In this document: in pieces, positions 36,429 through 44,203 of the stretch
How the letters are laid out: every line of letters begins with the position of its first letter
Numbering within the stretch: the stretch's first letter is position 1
DNA from: Actinomycetota bacterium
GTDB lineage: Bacteria > Actinomycetota > Acidimicrobiia > Acidimicrobiales > Acidimicrobilacustridaceae
Assembly: GCA_026393455.1 (NCBI GenBank)
Contig: JAPLAE010000061.1
Span: 1 to 64,000 of the forward strand
Direction of reading: 5' to 3'
Length of the DNA stretch: 64,000 nt
Notes under the pieces: model-generated
What the model saw: the letters and a program-made list of their open reading frames with translations, nothing else
The model's database searches: none
What the model was told of the DNA's origin: nothing
Program-made: the position numbers and the translations under genes

Positions 36429-36623
36429 ATGCCTGAACGTGAACAAATCAGACGAACTCCAGCTGAGCGACCCGGGACATCAGTGGATGACGCTCCCCAG
36501 AGTTCTGAATCGGGTGAAAAACTCAAAGCGGAACTCGATGACCTTCTCGACGAAATCGACGAAGTCCTTGAGACAAATGCAGAAGACTTTGTGAGGAGTT
36601 TCGTGCAAAAGGGTGGGCAATAG
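36429..36623 (+). CDS. pup: Prokaryotic ubiquitin-like protein Pup
   Basis: A 64-residue, acidic, largely disordered tag. The C-terminal half DDLLDEIDEVLETNAEDFV is the conserved Mpa-binding helix region, and it ends FVQKGGQ; Gln must be deamidated to Glu by Dop before PafA ligates it. AAGGAGGT, 4 nt before the ATG, selects the start. Confidence 0.97.
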   Translation: MPEREQIRRTPAERPGTSVDDAPQSSESGEKLKAELDDLLDEIDEVLETNAEDFVRSFVQKGGQ

Positions 36624-36672
36624 TCACTTGGGCTCCGCTGGCCTCGAGCCGGTAGCCTTTCGTCCGTGACTA
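36621..36672 (+). repeat. Inverted repeat between pup stop and prcB start
   Basis: TAGTCAC at the pup stop and GTGACTA over the prcB start codon are complementary (7 bp) with 38 nt between them; a nested GGCTC/GAGCC pair lies inside. If formed in a read-through mRNA it would hide the prcB start. Confidence 0.35.
36653..36658 (+). promoter_or_regulatory. -10 box of prcB
   Basis: TAGCCT, 7 nt before the GTG at 36666. Confidence 0.5.
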
Positions 36673-37508
36673 TGCCGTTCTTTGCACCTTCTGACGATCC
36701 CGGCCCCGACTTTGCTGCCCTTGCGAAAATCCAAGGGCTCGCTCCGATAGCGCCATTGTCAGCTGTTGACGATCGACTCCGCATTACCCATGCCACAACG
36801 GTCGTGGCCGTTCGGTATGTCGATGGCGTCGTCATGGCCGGTGACCGGCGAGCGACATCAGGCAACATCATCAGTCATCGCGCGATCGAGAAAGTGTTTC
36901 CCGCCGATCGCCATTCCGGAGTGGCAATAGCGGGTGCGGCTGGTCCAGCAATGGAAATGGTGAAGCTCTTCCAGCTTCAACTTGAGCACTACGAGAAAGT
37001 CGAAGGCTCGCAACTTTCTCTTGAAGGCAAAGCGAATCAGCTCGGTCAAATGGTTCGCAACAACCTGCCCGCAGCGATGCAAGGCCTCGTAGTTGTTCCG
37101 ATTTTCGCTGGATTCGATGTACGTCGCGAAACTGGACGACTTTTTCAGTACGACATCACCGGCGGTCGTTACGAAGAATCGAATTTCGCAACGAGCGGTT
37201 CCGGGGGTTCGCTGGCCGGCTCCGTCGTGAAGATGAAATTCCACGAAGGACTCACCCGAGATGAAGCAGTCGATCTCGTCATCACGGCGCTCTTTGAGGC
37301 TGCCGATGAAGATTCAGCTACCGGGGGCCCCGACATGGTTCGTGGCATTTACCCAGTCGTGGCAACTATCACGCTCGATGGTTTTGAACGGGTCCTCGAC
37401 GCCGAAATAGCCGAACGATTTGTCGGATTGCTCGATGTGCTTGCTTCCCGTGATGGTGGCGGTCGAATTTCTGAAACGGCCACCGAAACTGCAGGGGGTG
37501 CGCTATGA
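36666..37508 (+). CDS. prcB: 20S proteasome beta subunit PrcB
   Basis: A 280-residue precursor of the proteolytic subunit. The propeptide is 43 residues; the mature chain starts at T44 (TTVVAVRY). Catalytic D17 (GDRR) and K33 (EKVF), counted from the mature Thr1, are present. The residue before Thr1 is Ala, where Gly is usual. GTG 36666 is chosen from the -10 spacing; ATG 36672 is an alternative. Overlaps prcA by 4 nt, ensuring equal expression. Confidence 0.95.
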   Translation: MTMPFFAPSDDPGPDFAALAKIQGLAPIAPLSAVDDRLRITHATTVVAVRYVDGVVMAGDRRATSGNIISHRAIEKVFPADRHSGVAIAGAAGPAMEMVKLFQLQLEHYEKVEGSQLSLEGKANQLGQMVRNNLPAAMQGLVVVPIFAGFDVRRETGRLFQYDITGGRYEESNFATSGSGGSLAGSVVKMKFHEGLTRDEAVDLVITALFEAADEDSATGGPDMVRGIYPVVATITLDGFERVLDAEIAERFVGLLDVLASRDGGGRISETATETAGGAL

Positions 37509-38188
37509 GCATGCCGTTCTACGTTGCACCAGAACAGGTCATGAAAGATCGTGCCGACTATGCCCGCAAAGGTATCGCTCGCGGTCGTTCGCTGGTGGCG
37601 GTTCAATTTGCTGGGGGTATTGCGATCGTCGCCGAGAACCCTTCGACAACGCTTCGCAAAGTTAGTGAGATCTATGACCGTATTGCGTTTGCCGGTGTCG
37701 GCAAATACAACGAATTCGACCAGCTGCGAATCGCCGGCGTTCGCGCTGCTGATCTCAAAGGATTCTCCTACAGCCGTGAAGACGTCGACGCTCGGAGCCT
37801 GGGTAATCAATACGCACAGATCCTCGGTCAGGTTTTTACCCATGAGATGAAGCCCATGGAGGTAGAGATTCTCGTTGCCGAAGTTGGTGTTGCGGAACCG
37901 GACGACCAGTTCTTCCACATTCTCTACGACGGCACAGTTATGGACGAGAATCGATTCACCGTCTTAGGCGGCGACGCTGACGCTATTGCCAGTCGTCTTG
38001 AGGCGACTTGGGCCCCTGGACTTGATCTTCTTTCGGTGCTGGCACTAGCGGTTGCTGCATTGGCGGGACCCGACCGTTCACTCGTTGCTTCCGACCTTGA
38101 AGTAGCAGTTCTTGATCGAGGTGCCCAGCGACGCTCATTCCGCAGGATAGAACGCGCAGAATTGCCAGCCTTCCTTCCCGAAGCTTGA
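37505..38188 (+). CDS. prcA: 20S proteasome alpha subunit PrcA
   Basis: A 227-residue subunit forming the outer rings. The N-terminal gating segment (MPFYVAPEQVMKDRADYARKGIARG spread over residues 3-27) and FAGVGKYNEFDQLRIAGVR are family hallmarks. No N-terminal catalytic Thr, as expected for alpha. The C-terminal extension ends acidic. Confidence 0.95.
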   Translation: MSMPFYVAPEQVMKDRADYARKGIARGRSLVAVQFAGGIAIVAENPSTTLRKVSEIYDRIAFAGVGKYNEFDQLRIAGVRAADLKGFSYSREDVDARSLGNQYAQILGQVFTHEMKPMEVEILVAEVGVAEPDDQFFHILYDGTVMDENRFTVLGGDADAIASRLEATWAPGLDLLSVLALAVAALAGPDRSLVASDLEVAVLDRGAQRRSFRRIERAELPAFLPEA

Positions 38189-38224
38189 TTTTTGGCTGAG
38201 CACACTCGCCGGGAGCTTCGCCGG

Positions 38225-38230
38225 TAGCGT
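38225..38230 (+). promoter_or_regulatory. -10 box of pafA
   Basis: TAGCGT, 6 nt before the ATG at 38237, preceded by GCCGG as at pyk. Confidence 0.65.
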
Positions 38231-38236
38231 GCCGAT

Positions 38237-39595
38237 ATGGAGCGTCGAATCTTCGGACTCGAGAACGAGTATGGGGTTACATGCACGTTGCGCGGGCAAC
38301 GTCGTCTGAGCCCAGACGAGGTTGCGAGATATCTCTTCCGCCGTGTCGTCTCGTGGGGCAGGAGCTCAAATGTCTTCCTGCAAAATGGTGCTCGTCTCTA
38401 TCTCGATGTTGGATCGCACCCTGAATACGCAACTCCCGAATGTGACTCGATTCACGATGTCGTTGTTCATGACAAAGCGGGGGAGAGGATCCTCGAGCAG
38501 CTCTTGACGTCAGCCGAGAAACGCCTCGCCGACGAGGGCATCAATGGCGATATCTACCTCTTCAAGAACAACACTGATTCAGCGGGCAATTCCTATGGCT
38601 GTCACGAAAACTATCTGACAGGCCGGACCGAGGAACTCGCGCATTACACAAACGCATTGATTCCGTTTTTGGTAACGAGGCAAATCTATGCCGGAGCAGG
38701 CAAGGTTCTTCAGACCGCTCGCGGAGCGATGTTCTGCATCTCACAGCGAGCGGAACACATATGGGAAGGCACATCGTCGGCCACGACGCGCAGCCGCCCC
38801 ATTATCAACACGCGAGATGAGCCCCACGCTGATGCCGAGAAATATCGGCGCCTTCATGTGATCGTCGGTGATTCCAATATGAGTGAGTACGCAACGTTCC
38901 TCAAAGTAGGCACGACGGCGATTCTCCTTCGGATGCTGGAAGAGCCCAATGTGATCATGCGGGATATGACACTCGAGAACCCGATCCGGGCAATTCGAGA
39001 AATCAGTCACGACATGACGTGCACCCGAAAGGTTCGTCTCGCAAATGGGCGAGAGGCCACTGCGCTTGAGATCCAAAGCGAGTACCTCACACGAGCTCTG
39101 CGCTATGCCGAGCGACGCGATCTCTCTCCACTCGAGAAGCAAGCACTCGGGATGTGGGAAAAATCCCTCACGACGATCGAAAAAGATCCACTTGGCCAGG
39201 ACCGAGAAGCCGACTGGGTGATCAAATACAAACTGATCGAAGCGTTCCGCGAACGACATTCTCTTGAGCTCACTGATCCGAGGGTGTCGCTCCTTGACCT
39301 CCAGTATCACGACATCAGTCGCAAAAGAGGTGTTTTCTACCGCATGCAAGATCGTGGACTTGTTGAGCGCATTTGTGGTGATGCCGAAATTGAAGAGGCC
39401 ATTGAAACGCCACCGCAGACAACGCGGGCAAGATTGCGCGGGGAGTTCATCAAGAAGGCGAAAGAACGAAAGCGCGATTACACCGTCGATTGGGTGCATT
39501 TGAAGTTAAATGACCAAGCACAACGTACGGTTCTTTGTAAGGACCCGTTCCGGTCACACGACGAGCGCGTCGAAAAACTGATCGCATCCTTGTGA
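38237..39595 (+). CDS. pafA: Pup-protein ligase PafA
   Basis: A 452-residue ATP-dependent ligase joining deamidated Pup to substrate lysines. [14 protein letters not shown] carries the catalytic-metal Glu, [17 protein letters not shown] and [11 protein letters not shown] are shared with Dop, and the Dop-specific insertion is absent. The C-terminal domain ([14 protein letters not shown]) that binds Pup is present. Confidence 0.97.
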   Translation: MERRIFGLENEYGVTCTLRGQRRLSPDEVARYLFRRVVSWGRSSNVFLQNGARLYLDVGSHPEYATPECDSIHDVVVHDKAGERILEQLLTSAEKRLADEGINGDIYLFKNNTDSAGNSYGCHENYLTGRTEELAHYTNALIPFLVTRQIYAGAGKVLQTARGAMFCISQRAEHIWEGTSSATTRSRPIINTRDEPHADAEKYRRLHVIVGDSNMSEYATFLKVGTTAILLRMLEEPNVIMRDMTLENPIRAIREISHDMTCTRKVRLANGREATALEIQSEYLTRALRYAERRDLSPLEKQALGMWEKSLTTIEKDPLGQDREADWVIKYKLIEAFRERHSLELTDPRVSLLDLQYHDISRKRGVFYRMQDRGLVERICGDAEIEEAIETPPQTTRARLRGEFIKKAKERKRDYTVDWVHLKLNDQAQRTVLCKDPFRSHDERVEKLIASL

Positions 39596-39627
39596 CCCCT
39601 TCTGCAAATCATTTTGATGGATAACTC

Positions 39628-40605
39628 ATGACTCCGACTGATAAATCAGCAGAAAAGTTTGAACGACAGATGAATCTGCTCGCTGCTCTCAGCGATACGA
39701 CTCAGGGCATCCGAGCCGCCGATATCCAACAGCGAGTTCCTGGGTATAACCCGGATCACGATTCCTTCCGCAGAACTTTCGAGCGAGACAAGAAGGACTT
39801 ACTCAGTCTCGGCGTACCGATTGAAGTGGTTGTTGGCGCGACCGCAGACCTCACGGCGTATCGCGTCGATAAGTCGAAATACGAACTTCCCGATCCCGGT
39901 CTGGAAAGCGATGAGCTCGCAGCGTTGCATCTCGCTCTCGAGACAGTTGCTGTTGGTTCCTCGCAATCGGATATGGCGAGAGCAATGTGGCGGCTAGGCG
40001 GAGTAGTCGATGCCGCAACGAGTGATTCTCTCGGCGTACCAATCGGCGAGCTGACCGAGATACCCAGCGACCCTGCACTTGTTCCACTCTTTCGAGCGGT
40101 AACAGAAGGGCGGACCGCCACCTTTTTGTACGAGACCAGCGCCGGGGTTTCGGAACGGAGTGTGGAACCTTGGCACCTCGATTTTAAGCGAGGTCGATGG
40201 ACCCTTTCGGCATTCGATAGTGCCCGCGAGGACCAACGGAACTTCCGTCTCGACCGGATACGAGGAGATGTCGCGGTTGGTGACGTTGCCAGTCAGGCCC
40301 ATCCGTCGCCGTCGACATTGGTCGAACAATCTGATCCTTGGGAGTTCGGGGATAATGAACCAGTCTTGGTGAGCGTGAGGTTCGACTCTGAGGTTGCACT
40401 CTTCGCTGGGGAATCGTTGAGTTCATGCACGTCGACTCCAGATGGCGACGGATCCGTTGTTTTCGAAGTGCCTGTCACAAATTGGCCAGCGTTCCGCTCT
40501 TTTGTGCTCAGTTTCCTTGATCATGCCGAAGTCCTGGAACCGCCTGAGTGTCGAGCGGCGATGAGCGACTGGCTTCTGGCAATCGCGGGTGATCCCAATG
40601 GCTGA
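39628..40605 (+). CDS. pafB: WYL-domain regulator PafB
   Basis: A 325-residue transcription activator. An N-terminal winged helix (MNLLAALSDTTQGIRAADIQQRV) precedes a WYL-type domain, here with VEPWHLDFKRGRWTLSAFD. With PafC it forms the PafBC activator of the mycobacterial DNA-damage response. Starts 32 nt after pafA, so it is probably cotranscribed. Confidence 0.88.
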   Translation: MTPTDKSAEKFERQMNLLAALSDTTQGIRAADIQQRVPGYNPDHDSFRRTFERDKKDLLSLGVPIEVVVGATADLTAYRVDKSKYELPDPGLESDELAALHLALETVAVGSSQSDMARAMWRLGGVVDAATSDSLGVPIGELTEIPSDPALVPLFRAVTEGRTATFLYETSAGVSERSVEPWHLDFKRGRWTLSAFDSAREDQRNFRLDRIRGDVAVGDVASQAHPSPSTLVEQSDPWEFGDNEPVLVSVRFDSEVALFAGESLSSCTSTPDGDGSVVFEVPVTNWPAFRSFVLSFLDHAEVLEPPECRAAMSDWLLAIAGDPNG

Positions 40606-41548
40606 CCTCACTGCAGCAGAGAGGCTTGACCGAACCTTGGCGATTGTCCCATGGGTAGCGAATCAACCGAATGGAACAGCAACGTTCGACGAAATCGTGG
40701 ACCGATTCAACATTGGTGCCGACGACCTGCGTGATTGCCTTGTCATCACATCGATGGTGGGTGTGCACCCGTACACGCCCGACGTACTTATCAATGCGAT
40801 TATTGACGCCGATACCGTCACGATCGAACTTCCAGATTATTTCCGTCGACCATTGCGCTTGACTTCTGAACAGACATTCGCGCTACTCACATCAGCGAAG
40901 GCCCTGCTCTCAGTCCCCGGCGCCGACGAACACAGCGCCCTTGCTCGTGGGCTAGCGAAAGTTTTGCATGCCCTAGGAGAGGCTTCTGAGACTGCGGTCG
41001 AGATCGAAATCGATACAGCGTCAGACGCAATCACCGAGCAACTGCGCTTCGCAGTCGATTCCAAATGTTCCGTGATGATCACCTATTACAGCTACGGGCG
41101 TGACAACACCGGATCAAGAATTGTAGATCCGTGGTCGATTCATTCCGAAGGCGGACTCTGGTACCTGCAGGGTTGGTGCCATCAGAGTAACGCTGAGCGA
41201 ATTTTCCGAATCGATCGGATACGCGAAGTAACTCACACCGACCAAGCATTCGTTGTTCCTGATCCCATTCCAGAGTTCCGACTCTTCGACAGTGCGGACG
41301 CACAAGGGCGAGTGACGCTCCGGCTAAACGCCGCGACAAAGTGGGTTCTCGAGTACTACCCGACCGAATCGGTCACTCCAGAAGCAAACGGCGCGTTCTC
41401 TGTTGAACTCGCCATCGGTTCTGTCGCCTGGCTTGAGCGACTGCTTCTCCGTCTCGGCCCCGACGTCGCCATGCTCGACGCATCAGAGGGTCTCGAATCG
41501 GTCGGTGCTCTAGCAGCCCGGAGGTTGCTCGCCATCTACAGTGACTAG
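40598..41548 (+). CDS. pafC: WYL-domain regulator PafC
   Basis: A 316-residue partner of PafB with the same winged-helix plus WYL design (VDPWSIHSEGGLWYLQGWC). The ATG at 40598 overlaps pafB by 8 nt; an earlier start at 40589 is less likely. The two proteins stay as separate chains, as in mycobacteria. Confidence 0.88.
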   Translation: MADLTAAERLDRTLAIVPWVANQPNGTATFDEIVDRFNIGADDLRDCLVITSMVGVHPYTPDVLINAIIDADTVTIELPDYFRRPLRLTSEQTFALLTSAKALLSVPGADEHSALARGLAKVLHALGEASETAVEIEIDTASDAITEQLRFAVDSKCSVMITYYSYGRDNTGSRIVDPWSIHSEGGLWYLQGWCHQSNAERIFRIDRIREVTHTDQAFVVPDPIPEFRLFDSADAQGRVTLRLNAATKWVLEYYPTESVTPEANGAFSVELAIGSVAWLERLLLRLGPDVAMLDASEGLESVGALAARRLLAIYSD

Positions 41549-41602
41549 TCTGACGGCTCGGCCAGAACGAACAGGCCCCGTTTCCGATCCGAAAGCCGCC
41601 TT

Positions 41603-42232
41603 GTGACAAGCCCTGCAGCCAATCCCGTGGCTTCGCCTCGTATCTCTCGTTCCCGCCGACGAATTCTTGAGAAGTGGTTCGGTTCTCGAGGCGCTGGCAT
41701 CATCGAGTGGTTGATCGTAATTGTCGGAGCTGTTCTGCTCGCGCTTGTTGTGAAGCTCTTTCTGCTGCAGGCGTTCTACATTCCGTCACTTTCGATGTAC
41801 CCGACACTGCATGTCGGTGATCGTGTTCTGGTGAACAAACTCAGCTATCACCTTCACGACGTCAACCGTGGAGACGTCATCGTTTTCGAACGACCAGCGT
41901 CAGAAACCTCAAGCACAATCCCGGACCTGATCAAACGAGTCGTCGCTCTTTCTGGGGAATCTGTTGTGATCAAGGACGGTGCAGTCTTTATCGATGGAAC
42001 CCGACTCGATGAGCGCTACCTCCCGGATGGCACTGTGACCAGCACAGCCAATGCTCCGAACAAGTGCACAGAACAGGCCCCCTGCGTCATCCCCAATGGA
42101 CAAGTTTGGGTGATGGGGGATAATCGCGGCGACTCTAAAGACAGTCGCTACTTCGGCTCCATCGAAAAATCTTCGATTGTTGGACGAGCGTTCATAACAG
42201 TGTGGCCGCTGAGCCGCTTCGGACTGCTCTAG
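41603..42232 (+). CDS. lepB: Type I signal peptidase
   Basis: A 209-residue membrane-bound protease removing signal peptides of exported proteins. One N-terminal helix (about 33-55) is followed by S64 in IPSLSMYPT (catalytic Ser), K111 in LIKRVVALSG (catalytic Lys) and GDNRGDSKDSR. GTG start. A TAGTCT at 41548-41553 could be a -10 box giving a ~45-nt leader. Confidence 0.94.
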   Translation: MTSPAANPVASPRISRSRRRILEKWFGSRGAGIIEWLIVIVGAVLLALVVKLFLLQAFYIPSLSMYPTLHVGDRVLVNKLSYHLHDVNRGDVIVFERPASETSSTIPDLIKRVVALSGESVVIKDGAVFIDGTRLDERYLPDGTVTSTANAPNKCTEQAPCVIPNGQVWVMGDNRGDSKDSRYFGSIEKSSIVGRAFITVWPLSRFGLL

Positions 42233-42275
42233 AACACTGACAACAATCGCGTTTTACTCACCACATGCATTTTTC

Positions 42276-43001
42276 TCAGGAAGATTTATTGGCGAGCGCG
42301 TTCATCATGACGTCAACGTGATCGCTATAGACCCCGTCTATCCCAGCATCGATGAGTGCATCGAGAATCCGTTGGAATTGCGCATCCCACCCAAAGGCGA
42401 GGAGTTCGAAGCGGTGCACCATCGCTATGAGACCACCAGTCCAATCCGAGTGGTGGAGGTTCAACACATCCACCCCCATCTCCGCGCTGCGGGCGATATG
42501 GAGTTCAGGACTGCCTTCAAACTGAGCGGCTCGTGTTGACTCAACGAGATTGACGTCCGGCGAAAGAGTCCTCCAACCGCAAAGAAGATCGCGCGATGGA
42601 TGACAAAGCCAAAGTTGTGATTCAGCGCTTACATCTCGAGCGCAAGCGATCACCTCTGCAGCAGCTACGGGATCTTTGATATCGAGTGAAAACTCAACCG
42701 TGGCGCCCACCAGTTCGTAGAAACTGCGGAGCGTCGGAATGTGCGCAGGAAGTTCCGAAGAGTGAACCTCAGCGATTGGCCGCCGCCTGGGTCGTCTCCC
42801 GACGACACCGTCGTGGTCAAGAACAGCAACCCCATCGGATGTCATCCAGACGTCGCTCTCGATCCCTGTTGCCCCCAGGCGCACAGCGAGCTCGAACGCC
42901 TCCATCGTGTTCTCAGGCGCATTGGCCCTCGCTCCACGATGGGCGAAGCCGATGGGTGGCCGAAGCGATGGAAGACGAGTCACTGCTACAGACTGCCTCA
43001 T
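42276..43001 (-). CDS. Glycerophosphodiester phosphodiesterase (second copy)
   Basis: A 241-residue GDPD. HRGARANAPENTMEAF, ESDVWMTSDGVAVLDHDG and the terminal GIDGVYSDHVDVM carry the catalytic His-Arg, Glu-x-Asp and His. It differs enough from the copy at 7 kb to be an ancient paralogue. It diverges from tatB. A TAGCTT lies only 3 nt before the ATG, so the start is less certain here. Confidence 0.88.
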   Translation of the reverse strand: MRQSVAVTRLPSLRPPIGFAHRGARANAPENTMEAFELAVRLGATGIESDVWMTSDGVAVLDHDGVVGRRPRRRPIAEVHSSELPAHIPTLRSFYELVGATVEFSLDIKDPVAAAEVIACARDVSAESQLWLCHPSRDLLCGWRTLSPDVNLVESTRAAQFEGSPELHIARSAEMGVDVLNLHHSDWTGGLIAMVHRFELLAFGWDAQFQRILDALIDAGIDGVYSDHVDVMMNALANKSS

Positions 43002-43056
43002 CGGAAGCTAGTGACGGCAACACGAGCGTTGCGGTCTCATGGTCGAAGTGCAGGGG

Positions 43057-43062
43057 TACGAT
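43057..43062 (+). promoter_or_regulatory. -10 box of tatB
   Basis: TACGAT, 7 nt before the ATG at 43070. It overlaps the alternative ATG at 43061, which argues against that start. Confidence 0.55.
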
Positions 43063-43069
43063 GCGGTCC

Positions 43070-43405
43070 ATGTTTAATGTCGGCGGCGGTGAGGTCATTG
43101 TGATTCTCCTGCTGGCGTTGTTGCTGCTCGGACCTGAGAAGTTGCCGGACACGGCTCGAAAAGTGGGGAAGTTCCTCGCTGAAGTCCGACGGGTGACCTC
43201 AGGGTTCGAAGAAGAAGTTCGTTCCGCAATGGATATCGGCGAAGCCCGAACCGTGGATTCCGCCCTCGACCGCACGACCGACGGACCTCGCCTGGTCGCC
43301 CCCGTCGATCCCATTTCGGCAATGGACCCTTCGGCTGCGCCAACCCCGTTCATCGGAGACTTGTCCTCTGCTGACCCTGCTGACAACGGATCCGGGACAC
43401 ACTGA
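43070..43405 (+). CDS. tatB: Twin-arginine translocase subunit TatB-like
   Basis: A 111-residue protein beginning MFNVGGGEVIVILLLALLLLGPEKLP: one membrane helix, the GPEKLP hinge typical of TatB, then an amphipathic helix (ARKVGKFLAEVRRVTSGFEEEV) and a disordered Pro/Asp-rich tail. It would act with TatC in receptor function. The TatA pore subunit is not in the window unless this protein does both jobs. Confidence 0.85.
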   Translation: MFNVGGGEVIVILLLALLLLGPEKLPDTARKVGKFLAEVRRVTSGFEEEVRSAMDIGEARTVDSALDRTTDGPRLVAPVDPISAMDPSAAPTPFIGDLSSADPADNGSGTH

Positions 43406-43413
43406 GACCAGCG

Positions 43414-44202
43414 ATGACGACAGAAACGAAACCTCCGTCTTCGGGTCATATGACGTTGTGGGAACACCTTGCAGAGTTACGGACCCGACTCTTCCGAATA
43501 GCGATTGCCGTCGCAGTTGGTGCGCTTCTCGGCTGGTTCCTCTATCCCTACGTATTGGCGATCCTCAAACACCCCTTCAACGAGGTGCAGCCGGGCCAGC
43601 CATTCATCGCGACTGAACCACTGCAAGCCTTCGGATTGCGACTCAAGATGTCTGGCTATATCGGTATTGCCGTCGCAATGCCGATCATCGTTTGGCAGAT
43701 ATGGCGATTCGTAACGCCTGGTCTCTATCCGCACGAGAAAAAGTACGCGGTTCCATTCACCTTGAGCGCTGTAATTCTCTTTCTAGGCGGAGCGACGTTG
43801 GCTTTCTACGTCCTCAATCCAACGCTTCAGTTCCTAACCACTATCGGCGGTTCACAAATCGAGCCCTTTTATACCGCCGACAGTTATGTGACATTGATCG
43901 TCTGGATGATGCTGGCGTTCGGCGTTGGCTTCGAGTTCCCGGTTTTGCTCGTTGCTTTGCAAATGATCGGTGTCATCTCGCCGAAGCAATTGCTTCGATG
44001 GTGGCGTCAAGCCATTGTCGTGATTGCAGTAATCGCCGCAGTAATCACCCCCAGTGGCGACCCAATCTCGATGATCGCGCTCGCGCTCCCGATGCTCGTT
44101 CTTTATGCTCTTTCGGTAGCCGTCGGAGCGATCATCCTTGCCCTGAGGCATCGAGCGAAACGGAAGGCTGCCTCGGACACCGTTGACGCCGCCGCCGATT
44201 GA
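43414..44202 (+). CDS. tatC: Twin-arginine translocase subunit TatC
   Basis: A 262-residue, six-helix receptor for twin-arginine signal peptides. MTLWEHLAELRTRLF is the conserved cytoplasmic start with Glu; GLYPHEKKYAVPF and FGVGFEFPVLLVALQMIGV are family blocks. It begins 8 nt after tatB. Confidence 0.95.
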   Translation: MTTETKPPSSGHMTLWEHLAELRTRLFRIAIAVAVGALLGWFLYPYVLAILKHPFNEVQPGQPFIATEPLQAFGLRLKMSGYIGIAVAMPIIVWQIWRFVTPGLYPHEKKYAVPFTLSAVILFLGGATLAFYVLNPTLQFLTTIGGSQIEPFYTADSYVTLIVWMMLAFGVGFEFPVLLVALQMIGVISPKQLLRWWRQAIVVIAVIAAVITPSGDPISMIALALPMLVLYALSVAVGAIILALRHRAKRKAASDTVDAAAD

Positions 44203-44203
44203 C

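Noticed and set aside
40598-41548. PafB/PafC as generic WYL regulators unrelated to the proteasome locus
   Set aside because: Their order directly after pafA, 8-nt overlap and paired architecture match the mycobacterial pafABC arrangement.
43061-43072. ATG at 43061 as the tatB start
   Set aside because: It falls inside the TACGAT -10 box; the ATG at 43070 has the right spacing and gives the usual MFN start.
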